Positions 22,661 through 36,317 of a stretch of 64,000 nucleotides of DNA are shown piece by piece (position 1 is the first letter of the stretch; each line of letters starts with the position of its first letter). The notes beneath the pieces are model-generated. The model made no database searches and was not told where the DNA came from. It worked only from the letters and a program-made list of their open reading frames with translations. The position numbers were made by a program, and so were the translations under genes. The stretch spans positions 1,364,001-1,428,000 of the forward strand of contig JAQQWL010000004.1 of assembly GCA_038363925.1 (NCBI GenBank), in the 5' to 3' direction. Origin of the DNA: Apiospora phragmitis (lineage: Eukaryota; Ascomycota; Sordariomycetes; Amphisphaeriales; Apiosporaceae).

Positions 22661-23561
22661 ATCAGGACAAGAGAGAGCCGGAAACTCAAGTCAACTTATA
22701 GCACGGGCGCAATCGGAACGAGCTGCTAAAATGATTCGGCCTGGTGATTGAACCGCGATGGTACCGCTGCTTCATCAGAGCAATAAAGCGGCAAACCCAG
22801 GTGGAGCAGCCCAACCCAACCCAATATACTGATGGCTACTTCTCGACATCGACCGCCGCCCAAGAGCGTCGGGGGAGAAACGCGCCGCTGGCCTAACGCA
22901 TTCTGGCTGTTCGTTCGTGCATCTCAACGCAGAGCCTTGGCGAACCACCTGGTCATCCTCGTCGATCGAAGGTTGGTGGGTTGGTAGAGGTGCCAGGCAC
23001 GTTATATGAGGCCATCCGCTCCTCATGCCAAGGAGTTCGTCATCATCACCCATCTTCGATCAAGTATACTTTATATAGACGATTGGTATGAGAAACATGT
23101 GAAAGACATCCACATCATCATCTTTTCCCGGTGTCCCTTACGTGATTCATGGCGATCGAGCTAGCTGCGCCGCATGGCTGCATACCAAGTTAGTCCCTGA
23201 AGTTACGCTTTGGGTCAAGTGTAGGACCCACCGTCAACCACATCCGTCCATCGCTTCCTTGTCAGCATCCTCCCAATTTGATTTATCCGGTTGAATCACG
23301 TGTGGCGGAGTTGACTTCAACTGTAAATGAACCTCATCTTACGATCGGAAAGGATATCATGTAATGACTGCGCCCCCCCTCAACAAAGATGGGAAACGAT
23401 GAAGAATCTATTCATGACATGCGAAAATGCCCCTGGGGTATGATTCTTTCCAGCTTGTGAAATGATTCAGACGCAAGTAAACCCTATTTTAACTCCGGCC
23501 ATGCTTTTTGTTGTCCCCCCTCTCGAAATTCAAAAACATCCTCTTCGACGGCACCTGCGCT
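22661..23561. other. Intergenic between convergent genes
   Basis: Holds the 3' flanks of the UstYa-like and PAP2 genes. No ORF with coding features and no RNA gene recognised. Confidence 0.5.
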
Positions 23562-24979
23562 CTAGGATGTGTTTTTCATGCCGGTCGTCGGTTCGGGCTT
23601 CACCAAACGCAATGCCCACAGCAGCCAATCCTCGAGGACGAGGAAGTTCAGCAGGAACTTGTTGCCCAGATAAGAGATGAGCACGACAAAGGCGCCGGCG
23701 ACGGCGTCTAGGATATAGTGGTTCGCGGTCGAGACAATGGCCAGCAGGATCAGCGCGGGGTAGCAGACGCCCGAGATCAGGTACGCGGCCCGGACGAAGG
23801 CGGAACGCCGGGTCTCCTGCTCGCCCTCGTCCTCCATCTGTTTTAGGAAACGCGGTACCTCCAGATTGTCGCCGGTCGCACCGGGGGAGGGCGAAAGGAT
23901 CGAGGAAGCGTCGTCGAGGGACCACTGCTTCTGCGACGAGGAGCTGCCAAAGGGGCGGCACCAGGTGCGCATGAACCCGCTCTCGTACACGAACACGCAG
24001 CCGATGCAGAAGGCGTAACCGAAGTGCATGCTGGGCATCGCCGCGAGCTTGTTGACGTAGTTGCCGCTCATCCAGACGCTGGCGGCGTCCTCGGCGTTGA
24101 CGGTGTCGAGGAAGCCGAACTCTCGCGGCAGCAGGCGCGGCGGCATGCACGGGTACACGGTGAAGGTGAAGAAGGCGCACAGGTTGAGGAGCGACATGGT
24201 GCGGCGCACGGTGCAGAAGCGCGTGTGCGAGGGCGCCATGGTGTAGTACCACGCGATGAAGCCGACGGTGCCGGGGATGTGGATCAGCGCGTAGACGCGG
24301 TTCAGGACAGTCAGGAAGAGCTCGCGCATGTCGCCCGCCACGACCCCGGCCAGAAACCACTGCTGCACCCGCCACTCAATCCACCGCTCCGTGCCTGTGC
24401 CCTGGCCACCCATTAACCACGCCTCCAGCTCCAGGATCGAGATGCCGTGGTCCTGGGCCACATTCCAGAGGCCCACGCTTCCTCCGTACCAAACGGCCGA
24501 CAGGTACGCCGTCATGCGGTAGAAGAAGTAGGTAAGGATCCAGTAAAACATCTCGATCAGGAACGGGAACTTCTGGAGGATTCGGGAGTGGACATGACGG
24601 GCGAAGCGGAGCGAGTTGGGCGTATGGACTGTCCAGATGCCGAGGATGCGCCTGCGCTTGGGGGCGAACTGCGAAGAGGACGGCGACGGCGAGCGGTAAC
24701 CGTCTGAGTCGAACGAATCTCGCCCATAATCGAAATCGTCTCGTGCCGGCTTGAGGGACTTGTAACACGGGGAGTTGGAGGAGTTCAAGATGGAGTAGCT
24801 CTTTCGTCGGGTTATGAACATGGCGCCGAAGAGGATTCCTACGATGACCTGGGGTGATCCTGGTTAGCTTCGGGATCAGTCGCCGCCTAGGGGCGGGTGC
24901 TTACAACTGGCTCAACCCATTCTGGCATTTTCCAAGCCTTCAACTTGGGAAGATTGGGAACACCTGTGTTTGGCTCCAT
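23562..24979 (-). CDS. PAP2-superfamily integral membrane protein (Aur1-like)
   Basis: Exon 1 is 24979-24905 (MEPNTGVPNLPKLKAWKMPE), exon 2 24848-23562. The 56-nt intron has a GTAAGC donor, a GCTAACC branch point and a CCCCAG acceptor, and it joins in phase 0, giving 453 intact residues. Several hydrophobic segments surround the PAP2 signature: CMPPRLLP near 259-266, PSMHFGYA at 297-304 and NHYILDAVAG at 401-410, where the His and Asp fit the catalytic C2/C3 motifs of lipid phosphatases and inositolphosphorylceramide synthases. A Ser-rich loop lies between them. It is the fungal membrane PAP2_3-type group; the substrate cannot be fixed from sequence. This gene needs no frame correction. Confidence 0.85.
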
Positions 24980-27900
24980 GATGGCGGGAAGTCTGAATGC
25001 GCACGCTTTCCAGCAGTGGCAATAGGTGGCAGGATGCCCTTAGTGTAACGAAACACACGAGAAGTGGCAGGCGAGCAGAACGAGTCTCTTGTCTCTATCG
25101 AATGATGCCGAGGACCACCCTTGGATTTGCGACACCAAGGCCACACGGCTCAAAAACCCTGGAAAGTTCTGATGCTACCACAGTGGTCGAAGCAGTAAAT
25201 TTTACTGAAGCGGCTGTTTTTTCAAGAAAACAGAATTGCGTTGGAGAGCTCAAGGCGGGTGTGGCAAGTCGGGCCAGAAAGCCGATCGAGAGGACTCTGG
25301 AGGGAGTGAAACGCCTGAAGCTACTGTGGGCGATTAAGGACCGAGGAAGTATTCAACGCAAACCAGCAAAACCCTCGCGAGCCAAGAGGCAGAAGGAAAA
25401 TTAGAGAGATATTACTATGAATATTGGAAGAAAGACGATTCTGTTGGGTATGGACAGGAAGGGAGGAAGAAGAAGCAAGCACTTGCTTGATGCGACGAAC
25501 TGACTTGACTGACTGACCACATGCATGGGACAGCTAGTCAGGGCAGAAGTCAGGCCAGTCTGGTACCAAATAAGTGGTCTTTCGCTTGCGAAATGCTTCG
25601 AGACGTTGGCCGCAGCCTTTCTGCTTCTTGGCTGGGCACTCTCAATGGCACTCAATGCAAATAATCCGACTGGGTGGTGGAGTTCGTCAGTCACCCCATC
25701 AAGAGAAGGGAATCAGTGGAGCGGGTTCGAGAAGGGGGTTCATTCAAGCTTAATGGAGGGGAGAGTGGTTACTGTATTGTGACTGTACCCGTTACCCTAC
25801 TGCCAAGCGACGAAAAGGACCAGGGAACACGCCTGCGCCGCGAACCCGCTGCCGAGCTAGCCGTCTTGTCGTGGGTACTGAAAGGGCAATCTGCTTTGTC
25901 TGTCTCATCACCAGCAAATTCGCCAATTGCCATACTGCTTGGCGATAGGGGAAATAAAATGACCGTGGCGGCCATGGGTCTTGGCACTTTGGCTATGTTG
26001 GCGGGAGGCAGGCAATGGTGGGGTTTGGTATATACTGTACGTATTTGTCGGGCGCATATACGCGCTGTGCCGCATCTGGATTTGGGGGAGGAAAGATCTC
26101 GTACTGTATCGATTCGATGTTGGACAAATTGGGAGGTGATTGGCAAGGTAAGTGATCTGTAACCTTAACTTAGATGCTAACCTAACTGATGACTGATCTG
26201 CCCAGGCACGCAGGGTATTGAAAGTTCTCAAATTCTTGCAGCTCGTCATATCGGGAGGGGAACCGCGCGTACCAAGCGTTTACTTGTGCAATGATGCGAC
26301 AATACTTGTGTAAGAATGCAACGGCGCCCAAGTGCAACCGGCTATCATGCAACGCCCGTTAATGCAAACATCCCGTGATCGTACCGTCAATTACTGTTTA
26401 GGAATAAAAGGTTGTCCTGTCGTGACGGTTTATCCATCGGGATCGCGTGGCACAGCCTCCGTCCTGGCACAGCAAATCAAACTAAGCAAAACGGTAACCG
26501 GACTACCATGAACCAATCGGCTCAGGCTGCTGATTATGGCCCAAGCTCCCTCGTAAACTATGATGGTCACCACACAAGGACTTTCTAGTGATGAGGCAGG
26601 GAAAGTCGAAGCCTTGCACCTGGCTCAAGTAATTGCGAGTAAAACAGCCTGCTGCCTGCAGCTGAGTTCGTCCCCATAGGACCCCGAGCAGAACACCAAG
26701 TCAGGCCAAGTCTATCTTATGTACCCCCACAACTTCCCACCATGGTCGCGTGCCCACTGCCCAGCCGAATTGCTGGCCGAGTAAGAGCCGCAACGAGCAA
26801 CCTCACTACCACTAATAAGGTAGCATTAGGGGCTGCTAAGGTTGATGGTTGATTGTACTAGGTTTTGCCTCCCTACAGCCCTGTCGGGGTCGCTTGACAC
26901 CTGGCTAAAAACCTAGCCTGTGAGACGCAGAAAACACAACGACTTCATGTTTGTTGGTTGGCGTGTGCGATTCACGAATATTTTACCTGAGAGAGAAGAA
27001 GAAATACAGAAGGCTGTTCGTTTTCTTGGGTCCATTTCGTACGCTAGAGTACAAGTAGGATCTCAGTGATCTCCCTGCCAAGACACTAAGCAGTATCATT
27101 GTCGGAAAGCAATCCCAGTAATTCCCGCTCAAAGTGGACGAAGTGACCCTTTTCCCACGAATTTATCTCGCCTTTGTTGTTCCCCTGAGAAAAAGGAGAG
27201 AGATGTATATACAGGTGGCAGGCGGGCACGCACCGTACTACTGTCTGTACATTACATTATGTTCATATTAAGATATTGAGATGTGACGCTATTAATAACA
27301 CTCAGGGATTGTATATACAAGGTTCGGATACAAGCACGGCGTCCTTAATAGAAGCTCCCAATAAATGAAACAATAATGTTTCGTATGACTGATTCAATAT
27401 CCAAAGCGCGGGTGGGTGGTAGGAGAAGATTAGCGATTGGCGAGTCTCACTCATTGCCCAATCCCCAATGCAACTGACTTCGTTACTCATCACAACTATC
27501 GCCCAATTAAAATTGGGGATTGAAACGTTTCGACGCCCGGATATTCACTCTTCCTGGATTATGCTAACAGCACCACTGCCAGTTGGATCCGGTCGGTCCC
27601 CGAGATTTGATGCCCGGCGACTTGGAACTTTTCGAATACCAGCGCCAAGCCTCGACTGCCCGCTACCGATGCCTAGCTACTGCTATCCCGCCGTAAACAA
27701 GCCCGCAAGTCCAGGCCGATAGGCCACTAAACAGATGCCTAAAAGAACGACTCCATCTCGGGAGCAACAAAAACCCAGAGATAATAATCAGAAAGTAGGT
27801 GAAGATTGAATCGAGGTTTTACCGAGGCATATTACCGGCTGGCCAGAAAAGTCGTACGGTGTCTTGCTTGGCGGCATCATCCAATCACCGGCCTCGGGGC

Positions 27901-28826
27901 GACGAGCTCTTGTCCGTTTTCGGCTGCTCGAGTTTGCTGGCAACAAATTGAACTAGGTATACTGCGCCAGTCTCAATCCGCTTCTTCTCGATTGGATCGG
28001 TCTCGGATTGATGTGGTATGTATGCATTCACGCCGCTGTACACTTACGGTATTAGTATCCTGACTTGGCCGTCCGGCCGTCATGAGATCAAGACGTCATT
28101 GCATGACTCGTTTCCCGCAACTTGTTCTACCGGTACATAGCCCAGGCCTTTGACGGGCTGACTAGCCTCTACGGAGTCAAGAAGGAGGCCGCCTTTGGCA
28201 TTTGGCTTCTGCATGTTCCGCATCCCAACCATGGCGACATCATGTTCCAGTGTCGCAGTTTACCGACTCCAGGCTTAATGACTTTCGGTGCAGAGTTTGG
28301 GCAGGGGGGGGGGGGGGGCGCCTCCGACCTACCTGGTCATCTACTCCGTACAAGCGGCATCATCTACTCCACTTGCCCGACATTGCATGGCCCGATGAAT
28401 GATGAATCGGCTCTGTTGATTTGCGCAACCGAAGTCGGGCCCCAAGGTGAAGGCTGGTCTCGGGTTCGCGCACCATCGCCCCCATTTTCAGCCTATGTCT
28501 TTCTCAATTCAACCCGAACGAAAGTAATGCTGTGGCTTGACCCGCGCCACTGGAGGTCCGGCCCGGTTTGCTCCTCTTTTCCCCAGGCAGACAGCTTTCT
28601 GTGAGACCTGCGATAATGGTTTTATGGGTTTGTCAATTGGAGACTGCTAATCTCGATTCAACTCCTCCTATTAATAGCTACCCTATTGATATACTCAATA
28701 AAGCTGCCTTAGCCGAACTGAACTAGATTTAAGGCTGAAGTTCTTGTATTTTTTTATTTTATGGTGTTGAGTGGTTTCTCCCAATAGTCCACTCAAACAC
28801 ACTTGAACACTCATCAGTCAATTACC
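24980..28826. other. Long intergenic region, no supported gene
   Basis: About 3.8 kb of mixed composition. ORFs of 80-165 codons occur on both strands (for example 25674-26162 and 28122-28604), but none shows domains, splice pairs or conserved motifs. The only striking local feature is a G homopolymer at 28304-28318. Confidence 0.4.
28304..28318 (+). repeat. Fifteen-base G homopolymer
   Basis: An uninterrupted run of G; prone to replication and sequencing length error. Confidence 0.9.
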
Positions 28827-30056
28827 ATGGGTCGCAATCAACCTTACTGCTGTATCTGCGGGGCTCCGATGGTAGAGGCTGGGCAATGGTAAGCTTTCCT
28901 GCTTACAGAGCTCATCATCGTCCTTCGTAATGACGCAGGCCGGAGCGGAGCTTTTATTGACCCCCATGCCAGCGACGACGAGTCCAGTGAATGGCTGAAC
29001 CGCACCGTTCTCCTTACCACCGCTCATGCTATCGACGAAAATGATAACGTCCAACTGGATCTGTATTTCCCTACTCATGGGCGATTTCTGGACCTCGGTC
29101 CTGACCTGCCAGAGGATTCCACGCGGCTTGTATTAAAACTTGACGCCCAATGTGACGACAATAACTGCTTCCGAATCCTCGAGTCTGGAGAGACTGTCGA
29201 AGCCTTTCAAGTCGAATCAGACGTATTGACTCCCGTCTATGGTGCGGGCGGTCCTCTCTACATGGCCGTCCACGCCCCCTGCATCAAGCTTGCACGCCGC
29301 TTCATTCAGAGCAGAGGGGGACAGCAGTAGAACGGCTTTCATATGGGTCCCGACGATGAGATACGCTCCATCAAGCAACTGTGGCAGGTGCTGCACCGTC
29401 GCATGCTAGGAACTCTCCCCGTCGTCGGCGAGTACCTCATAGAAGAACCGCACGATTATTTCGGGGGCAGGTTGTGCAGGAACGTCTACTGGGAGCTCGA
29501 CGATGATCCGAAATATGGCCAGGTACGTTTTTTCTTTTGTAGTTTCTGCCTAAATGCATCATACGATGACTTACATCTTACGAACTAGCTTCTGGAAGCG
29601 GACCCCCTGGAAATCGTCAACATCACCGAGTCTATCCTGCAAAACCTCGAGCCGATACCGGCAAGCAGCCCAGAGCAGCAAGAATCTCGCCACAACACAG
29701 CAGCACAAGCGAAGCTACCCAAGACTCCCAGTGATCTACGGCATTTGGATCCAGTTTGTGACTATGCACACAGCCAAGAATGCTGGTGTGATGTCCTCGC
29801 TACGAAAACATCAACTCCTTGGTTGTGGGATTTAGACGGCGAGGCCGTGCGCAGGAAGCAGCAGAACGGTGATTGGAACTGGGAACATCTCGTGCGCCGG
29901 CTCGCCCAGGTCCGCATTCACGAGCCGGGTGACACGACCTTGCAAATTTCCCTGGGACTGCGGAATCGCCGTAAGATCAACGGGGGTCTCGCGCACCGTG
30001 CACCTCACGCACCACACCAATTTGAGGCTCACGATGAAAAACGTAAATTGCAATAA
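28827..30056 (+). pseudogene. Fungal F-box-family-like protein gene with in-frame stop
   Basis: Exon 1 starts at ATG 28827 (MGRNQPYCCICGAPMVEAGQ, with a CxxC N-terminal motif) and reaches a GTAAGC donor after 28888. Exon 2 holds FIDPHASDDESSEWLNRTVLL, FLDLGPDLPEDSTRLVLKL and GPLYMAVHAPCIKLARRFI. After a GTACGT...CTAG intron (29523-29588), exon 3 has PWLWDLDGEAV, WNWEHLVRRLAQ and LGLRNRRKI. These match the layout of a large fungal hypothetical family often annotated as F-box proteins. Two defects appear: the exon 1/2 junction does not keep frame, and CAG CAG is followed by an in-frame TAG at 29328-29330 before NGFHMGPDDEIRSIKQLW. It lies 170 bp from a RIP-mutated TE island. It is either a recent pseudogene or, less likely, misassembled. 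Confidence 0.6.
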
Positions 30057-30374
30057 AACCAACAACAAATCAACCACTCCATCAATTGAGCCAATTCTTT
30101 CAGTATACGGCCTCTATATAGTCCTCTGCCTCGCTCTCACTTTCGCTGCTCGATTCGACCACAGTTAGCTCCTGTTTCACGCGCCGAGACCTCGTCGGTG
30201 CCTCCCCCTCGGCCTATATACCCTTCTTAGTTATGAACACACTTAATAGGCGCACGAATTCCTCGTTTAGCGCAGGTAAGACTCTCTTATGTTTAGTAGT
30301 ACATTTTTTACTTAAAGCCGTGTTTAATTACTTATTTAACTACTTTATAATATTAAGCTAGATTATATTCTTAA
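30057..30374. other. Transition into TA-rich TE island
   Basis: Composition shifts from normal to extremely TA-rich at about 30230-30300. No gene. Confidence 0.6.
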
Positions 30375-32298
30375 TAAGCTAGCTAACGGTGCTACGGTCA
30401 CCCTATGTAACGGCGACCCTAAAAACTAATAATAATACTATATAATAATAATATAAATAATTTAATTAAAAATTAATATAAAATCTTAAAAACATTATTT
30501 TAATCCCGAAACGCTTCTATAACACTCTTAATCTTAGATTTAGAGTTAGATTTAATTATAACGGCTTTCGGCGCTGACGATAAAAGAGTAACAGTTTAGG
30601 GTTCCGATATAACGCTATTTATCTCCCTCTTAACTGCTATAGTATTTTGTATACGCGTAAATTTCTAGTTAAAGTTAAGTATTACTTTTTTCCTCTTTTT
30701 ATTTCTTTCTTTTTTTAAATTACTTTCTAAAATTGACTTCTCGTGTTTTAATTAGCCGATCTAGCCGTTTAAAGTATTTAAACTTTTTTAGAACTTTCGG
30801 AATAAAACCCGGCGCGTCGCGCTATCAAAAATAATATTATTACTATTAAGCGTATCCGCTAATTCTTTAATTTAACGGTTAGTTATAAGTATTAGTAACG
30901 CTATAAAGGAGAATTATTTATTAAAAACGTCGGGGGGAGGCTTAAATAATCCTATTTTTATTTAGTTTTTTATTTTCCGGTTCCGGTTATTAAAGAGTTT
31001 ATTAATATTACGAGGAAATATATTAATTACGGTTTAGCCGCTAATTACTATATATAATTAAAAAATAAACCTTTTAATTAATTTATAATATTGGAAAAAA
31101 TCCTTTTTATTTATATTTATATTATTAAGCTCTATATAATATAAGGTTATTTTTCGGTAATAAATATTTTTTAATATATTAAAGGGATTAAAATTTAAGG
31201 GTTATAATAAGTATAACGAGTATGCCAGAAAGAAGAGAAGCTATATCTTATATTTTAAATACGTTATAATAAAGTCCTCGTTTACGTAGTTAACGTAATT
31301 ATTTAAGATAATAAGCCGTTATTAATCCTTATTTTTAAGCTTTATATAAAGGATAAAAACCTTATTTAGCTATATTAAAGCTAGCTTTTTATTAGTTTAG
31401 CTTTTAAGGGATGCCGTAAAAACTTAATCCTCTATAGTATCCGTTAACGAGTCCTCTTCCTCTAAAAACTATTATTACTAGACTTATTAACTTTTAAATA
31501 TAATAAAAGGAGGTAAGGTTTAGCCTAAAGCGTTATTATATTTGACTGTAGAAGCCCATTTTTAATTAAAAGAGTCTGTAATTAATATTCTTTTTATTTT
31601 AATAAATCTAATAATTATTATATTCGTTTTATAGCCGAGCTAGTTACCGATCTTGTTAATGTTAAACCGAAACTCTAAAGGGATTGATTTTAAAATAGGA
31701 TTATTAAGCCGCTTAAAAAACTCGATAATTTTTTTTTACGAAAGTTACGTTAAGCTTTAAAAAATCTATCCTTTTAAAAAAAGTAACACTGATAAATAAA
31801 TAATAAGTAATAAATCTTTTAACCTAATACTTACCGAGGATTATATTAATCTCGTTAATTTAAAAAATCTATTAAGCAAACATCCGAAAAATAATGTACG
31901 CCAGTAAGCAGCTTAAATTATATTATACAAGGTACTAAGTTACGATCTAAAACTCTTCCGCTATTATTAAGGCCTAAAAAGACTTATTCCGTTATTTTAT
32001 AATTTTGCGGCCGTAAATCCGAACCTTTAGAATTATTTTAGGGATATTATGCTTCTCGGCGGCTTATTTTATTAACGAGCTATTTATAACATCCTAAATC
32101 GCGCGTTATAGTATTAACTCGTCAAGTTTACGGCCTATCGGAAAAAGGAAAAGAAAGGAAAACGATAGTATTATTTAATTAATTATAAATTAAAAGCTAA
32201 CTGGTTTATATACTAATTTATATATAATACTGTTAAAGGTTATTTAAATTTAAGGGTCGCCGTTATATAGGGTGACCGTAGCACCGTCAGCTGGCTCA
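30375..32298. mobile_element. RIP-mutated DNA transposon with about 46-bp terminal inverted repeats
   Basis: The left end (30375-30420) and right end (32253-32298) are inverted copies sharing acggtgctacggtcaccc and aacggcgaccct; they differ only by C/T or G/A changes, as RIP leaves. The element is 1,924 bp, the usual size of fungal Tc1-mariner/Fot1-class elements. The interior is TA-rich with stops in every frame, and I could not recognise transposase motifs with certainty, so class assignment rests on size and TIRs. A target-site duplication is unclear. Confidence 0.7.
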
Positions 32299-33416
32299 AG
32301 TGCTTTAATTAATTTTTAAAATAAAAGCCTCGTAATTAATTAATTATAAATCTCTTTAATATTAATTATTATATACAATAATTTATTATTATTATTAATA
32401 CTCTTTAAAGTATTAATTATAACGTTAATAATTTCGTTAATAAATCGATCGGCGTAATATTATTAAAGTTCGTAGAATTACCCTCCTCTCTCACCGAGAG
32501 GTACTACCTATAGAGACGAGAATTTATAGCCTTAAATTAGTCCCGGGGGAAAATTCTCGTTATATACCAACCGGCCTTAATCGTGCCAACCGTAAAGGCA
32601 TCTTTTCGAGCTTGTTTCCAGGCGTTCACGAACTCCTCGTGGCCTAGAAACCATCGTGAGGCCTCTAAAACAGGCGTCGCGCAGGTAAGCCTTGAATTTT
32701 CGCTTTAAAATAGAGAAGGGACCGACGTCGAAAGGCTAAGTAACTTAAGAAGTATGCGCCGGTAAGTAATTAATTTAAATCTTAGTTATAAAGTACGTTT
32801 ATATAAACTCTTTAGTGATATATAACCGGTGACTATTAAATATAAAGTGTCGTTATTAATTAAAATTATTAAGCTTTATTTTTAATATAAACACGTTATT
32901 TATTTAATTAAGTATAATTTAATTATTAGTTTATTTATTTAAATTAATAATAAACTATTAATTATAAATTTTAAAGTTAAATTCGTTATAAAACTATTAT
33001 TATTAAATATATTTATTAATAAAAATAATTAATAAAGGTAAAATATAACTTAAATTATTTATATATACTTTAAAATAATTACTTACTTTAATTTATTAAA
33101 GTTTTTTATAAAGACTTCTTTTAACTCTATTAAGTTAATTATTAATAAGTTATCTTTAATTTCTATAATAAAATTAACCTCATTAATATTATAAGAGTAT
33201 TTAAAGGTATATTTTATATTATAAATAAGTTAAATTAATTTAAAAAAACGTATAAATTATTTAAAAACGCGTCGTTTAAACGCTTTATACTAATTTAAAT
33301 ACTTTTAATTAACTTAATTAATAAATTTCGAAGTATAAATTTATAAAATTAATTAATACTAAGGATTTTTTAATTATTAAAGGCTTAAAATATACGTTAT
33401 ATATAAAATTAAAATT
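32299..33416 (-). mobile_element. Fot1/pogo-like DDE_1 transposase relic
   Basis: Part of this TA-rich segment (about 32450-32780) is less mutated. On the minus strand it reads LPAHTS.VT.PFDVGPFSIL and then KRKFKAYLRDA, the HTSHxxQPLDVGxFxxLK block of DDE_1 transposases. In neighbouring frames EEFVNAWKQARKDAF and KAGWY follow, matching the downstream helical part. The 5' part and ends are not recognisable. The family differs from the copy at 47.6-49.5 kb. Confidence 0.6.
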
Positions 33417-33625
33417 AGTATTAAAATAGCAAGAACTAAGGTTTTCTATATTACTTTAAAAGGGGTACTACGTACTTACGCGTACGAACTCCTTTTTTAT
33501 TTTATTAAAAATGATATACGATACCCTTTATAGCTCGTATTAAAAATAAATATAAATAATAAAATAAAAATAATTAAACCTCGATTAAAACCGGAACTAC
33601 TATATATACGAGAGCTTATTTAATA
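33417..33625 (+). repeat. Left LTR of copia-type element
   Basis: Direct repeat of 36318-36525; shares ggtactacgta, ttacgcgta and taaacctcgattaaaaccgg. Differences are mainly transitions. Confidence 0.75.
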
Positions 33626-36317
33626 CTAATTAATAGTTACCCGTAACGATTATAAATTAATAAAAGTAAAAAGACGGTTTTACGCCTTTATCGACATAAG
33701 GACGACCGTATTAAAGAGCCCCGAGAATTTCCGCCCGTTAAAAATTCAGAGGAAAAGCCGAACTAAATTAATTATATAAAGAGGAACCCTTTTTTCCGAG
33801 TATATATTATAAAGAAGAAATTAAGTTCTAAATTATACGCGAAATTAGCTAAGTTATATATAATTATATATTTAAATAACTTTATTATATAATTTATAAA
33901 ATAATAACCCTTATTAAAATAAAATTAATTACGATTAATAAATCGAGATCGAACTTAAATATATCGGATTTTAATAAACTAATAACTTTAAACCTCGAAC
34001 TAATTATATACGAAATTTTTTTTTTTAAAATACCGGGATCTTTTTAATAATTTAGAAAAAGAAACGTTAACCTCGCTTTTTAAAAACTCGAACTTTTAAA
34101 CGTACTCTTCGAAAAAATAATACCTAAACTATTTATAACGTACCTTATATAATACTTTTTAAAATATTATATATTAAAAATAAAAAAGACCTCTTTTAAA
34201 AAATTATTTATTATAAAATTTAATAAATAAACCGAATATTAATTTAATTAAATTAATCGTATATTTTAAAAAGAGCTCTTTAATTACTTTAAAAAATACG
34301 GAGTCGATATATTAACGGACGAATCTTTTAAAGCTAAGCTTACAAGTCTAGTGACCGGCCGATCCTACACATTAATAAGACCGACCGGTAGAACCGACTT
34401 CGGAAACCCGAAAAGAGGATATTCCATACTCTTCCCGAGAACAGACAGTCGAAAAACCGCCGCCTAAGCGAGATATACCCGGTCTCCGTACGGAGCAATC
34501 GTCCGCGATATTATAGGGCACTTTAAGACCGACGTTTAATTCCGGAGTCTTAAACACTTTAGGCCCGACGTCTAACCCTGGATTCCTAAGTACCCGAGCG
34601 TCGCAAAATATCGTCCTTTTTCTTTTTCTAACTCCGGTACCGCTATATTAGACCGTACGATTATTTAGTCTAGCGTACGTTACAGAGTATAATATCCCTT
34701 TAAGCTGAGCTATTTATAATAATAAAATCGATTAAAATAAAGTCGTTACTTTTTTAAAGGTATAAAAGAAGGAAAAAAACTATATTAATAAATTATATAA
34801 TATTTTTTACGATAAAGTATAGATATTTATTAAAATATACCGACGGCTAGATATACCGGAAGACTAATACTATAAAATCTTCCCGGATATTCTTTCCGGC
34901 CGTGTAAAGGTATTCTATTTTAATTATATCGGACCCGAGAAGAGATAAAACGAGATATACTACTTTATAAACTCGTATTTTAATATAATAATAAACTACG
35001 TATAATATTTTATAAATTAAATAATAACTTCTTTTATACGAGTAAAAAATAAAAACGCCGAGAAGTAACTTATTAAAGTTTTAAAAATCTTATTAAATAA
35101 GTTCTAACTCGTATAACGAGCTTTTAAAAAAGGATTCGAAAAAAAGATCGCTCTTTATACCTTAATAGTACGAGCTTATTAAAAAGTTCCGGAGCTTATA
35201 CCGGCCTTTATTAATTAAAAGCTAATATACGAAACGTTATTTTCGAACCTTCGCGTATCGCTAAGTATAATAATAAACTAAATATTATCGGAACGATATT
35301 TAATAAAAAAATTATATCGAAACCTGGCTATAAATACGTATTTAATTAATAAACGGTTTATAAATAACCGTACGAGAGGAAACCGACTAACCTACGGCAA
35401 TAAATTACTATATAATAGCCGACCACTAGGATAAGAAAGGATCCAGCGACCCGCCGGCACCTTCCGACCAAGATTACCGTACAAGAACCGGAAGTTCGAA
35501 CGAAGAACCTGCCGAATCTACCATAAACAAGGCTATTAATCGATAAACCACCTAGCCGAAAAGCAGTCCCGAATAAGGAACTAATATCTCCAAGCGTGCG
35601 ATAGTATCGGATAAGGCCCCATTTCTTAAGACAAGTACGAAACGTTCGTCCAGGACTAAGAAAAAAAAAAGGGAGGAGCTAGAAAACGACGAAGAGGAGT
35701 ACGATTATCTCGATCTAAAAGATATATAATAAGGTATTACTTACCTAACGGACGCCGTGTTTTATTACCGGCTTATTAGCGAAGATATTTATTTTACGAA
35801 TACTTAATTAAATTAAGAACGACGAACGAGAAAAAACCGATGATCGATATTATGTCGCTCCGAGAATCGTATAAAAAGGGAGATCTCGGAGATCTGTTAA
35901 GTCGACGGCCGAGATAACCCTGTAGACGCCTTTACTAAGAAATCTTTAAATAAAGCCCTCGAATAGCTAGTATTAACTAATAGGTTAACCGTACGCGTAG
36001 AAGCGTACGTCGAGAAACTAGACTCGCACGGCGAGTAAAAAGAGAGGAGAGAAAGAGATATCTTCTTTTTTAACGAGGTATAACGTATCGCGATATATAA
36101 TAACGCCCCTACTATTATTATTATTTTTATTATTATTATTATTAAGGGACTTATTATTTAATTAAGTTAATATTAAAAAGGTATAATATTACTTATACGG
36201 CTTAAGTAGGTACCGAATACCGGATTAGCGTAACCCATCTATACGAGACGTTTATAAAAGGAAGACTCGTTTTAAAAAAGGGAACTACTTAAATTTATTA
36301 TTAAAATAAAGACTGCC

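Noticed and set aside
28122..28604. 160-codon ORF spanning the G15 run
   Set aside because: It depends on reading through a homopolymer as poly-Gly and has no recognisable features.
34372..34557. 61-codon minus-strand ORF within the island
   Set aside because: It lies inside the copia-type relic in a less TA-rich patch; no start context or coding signal beyond chance.
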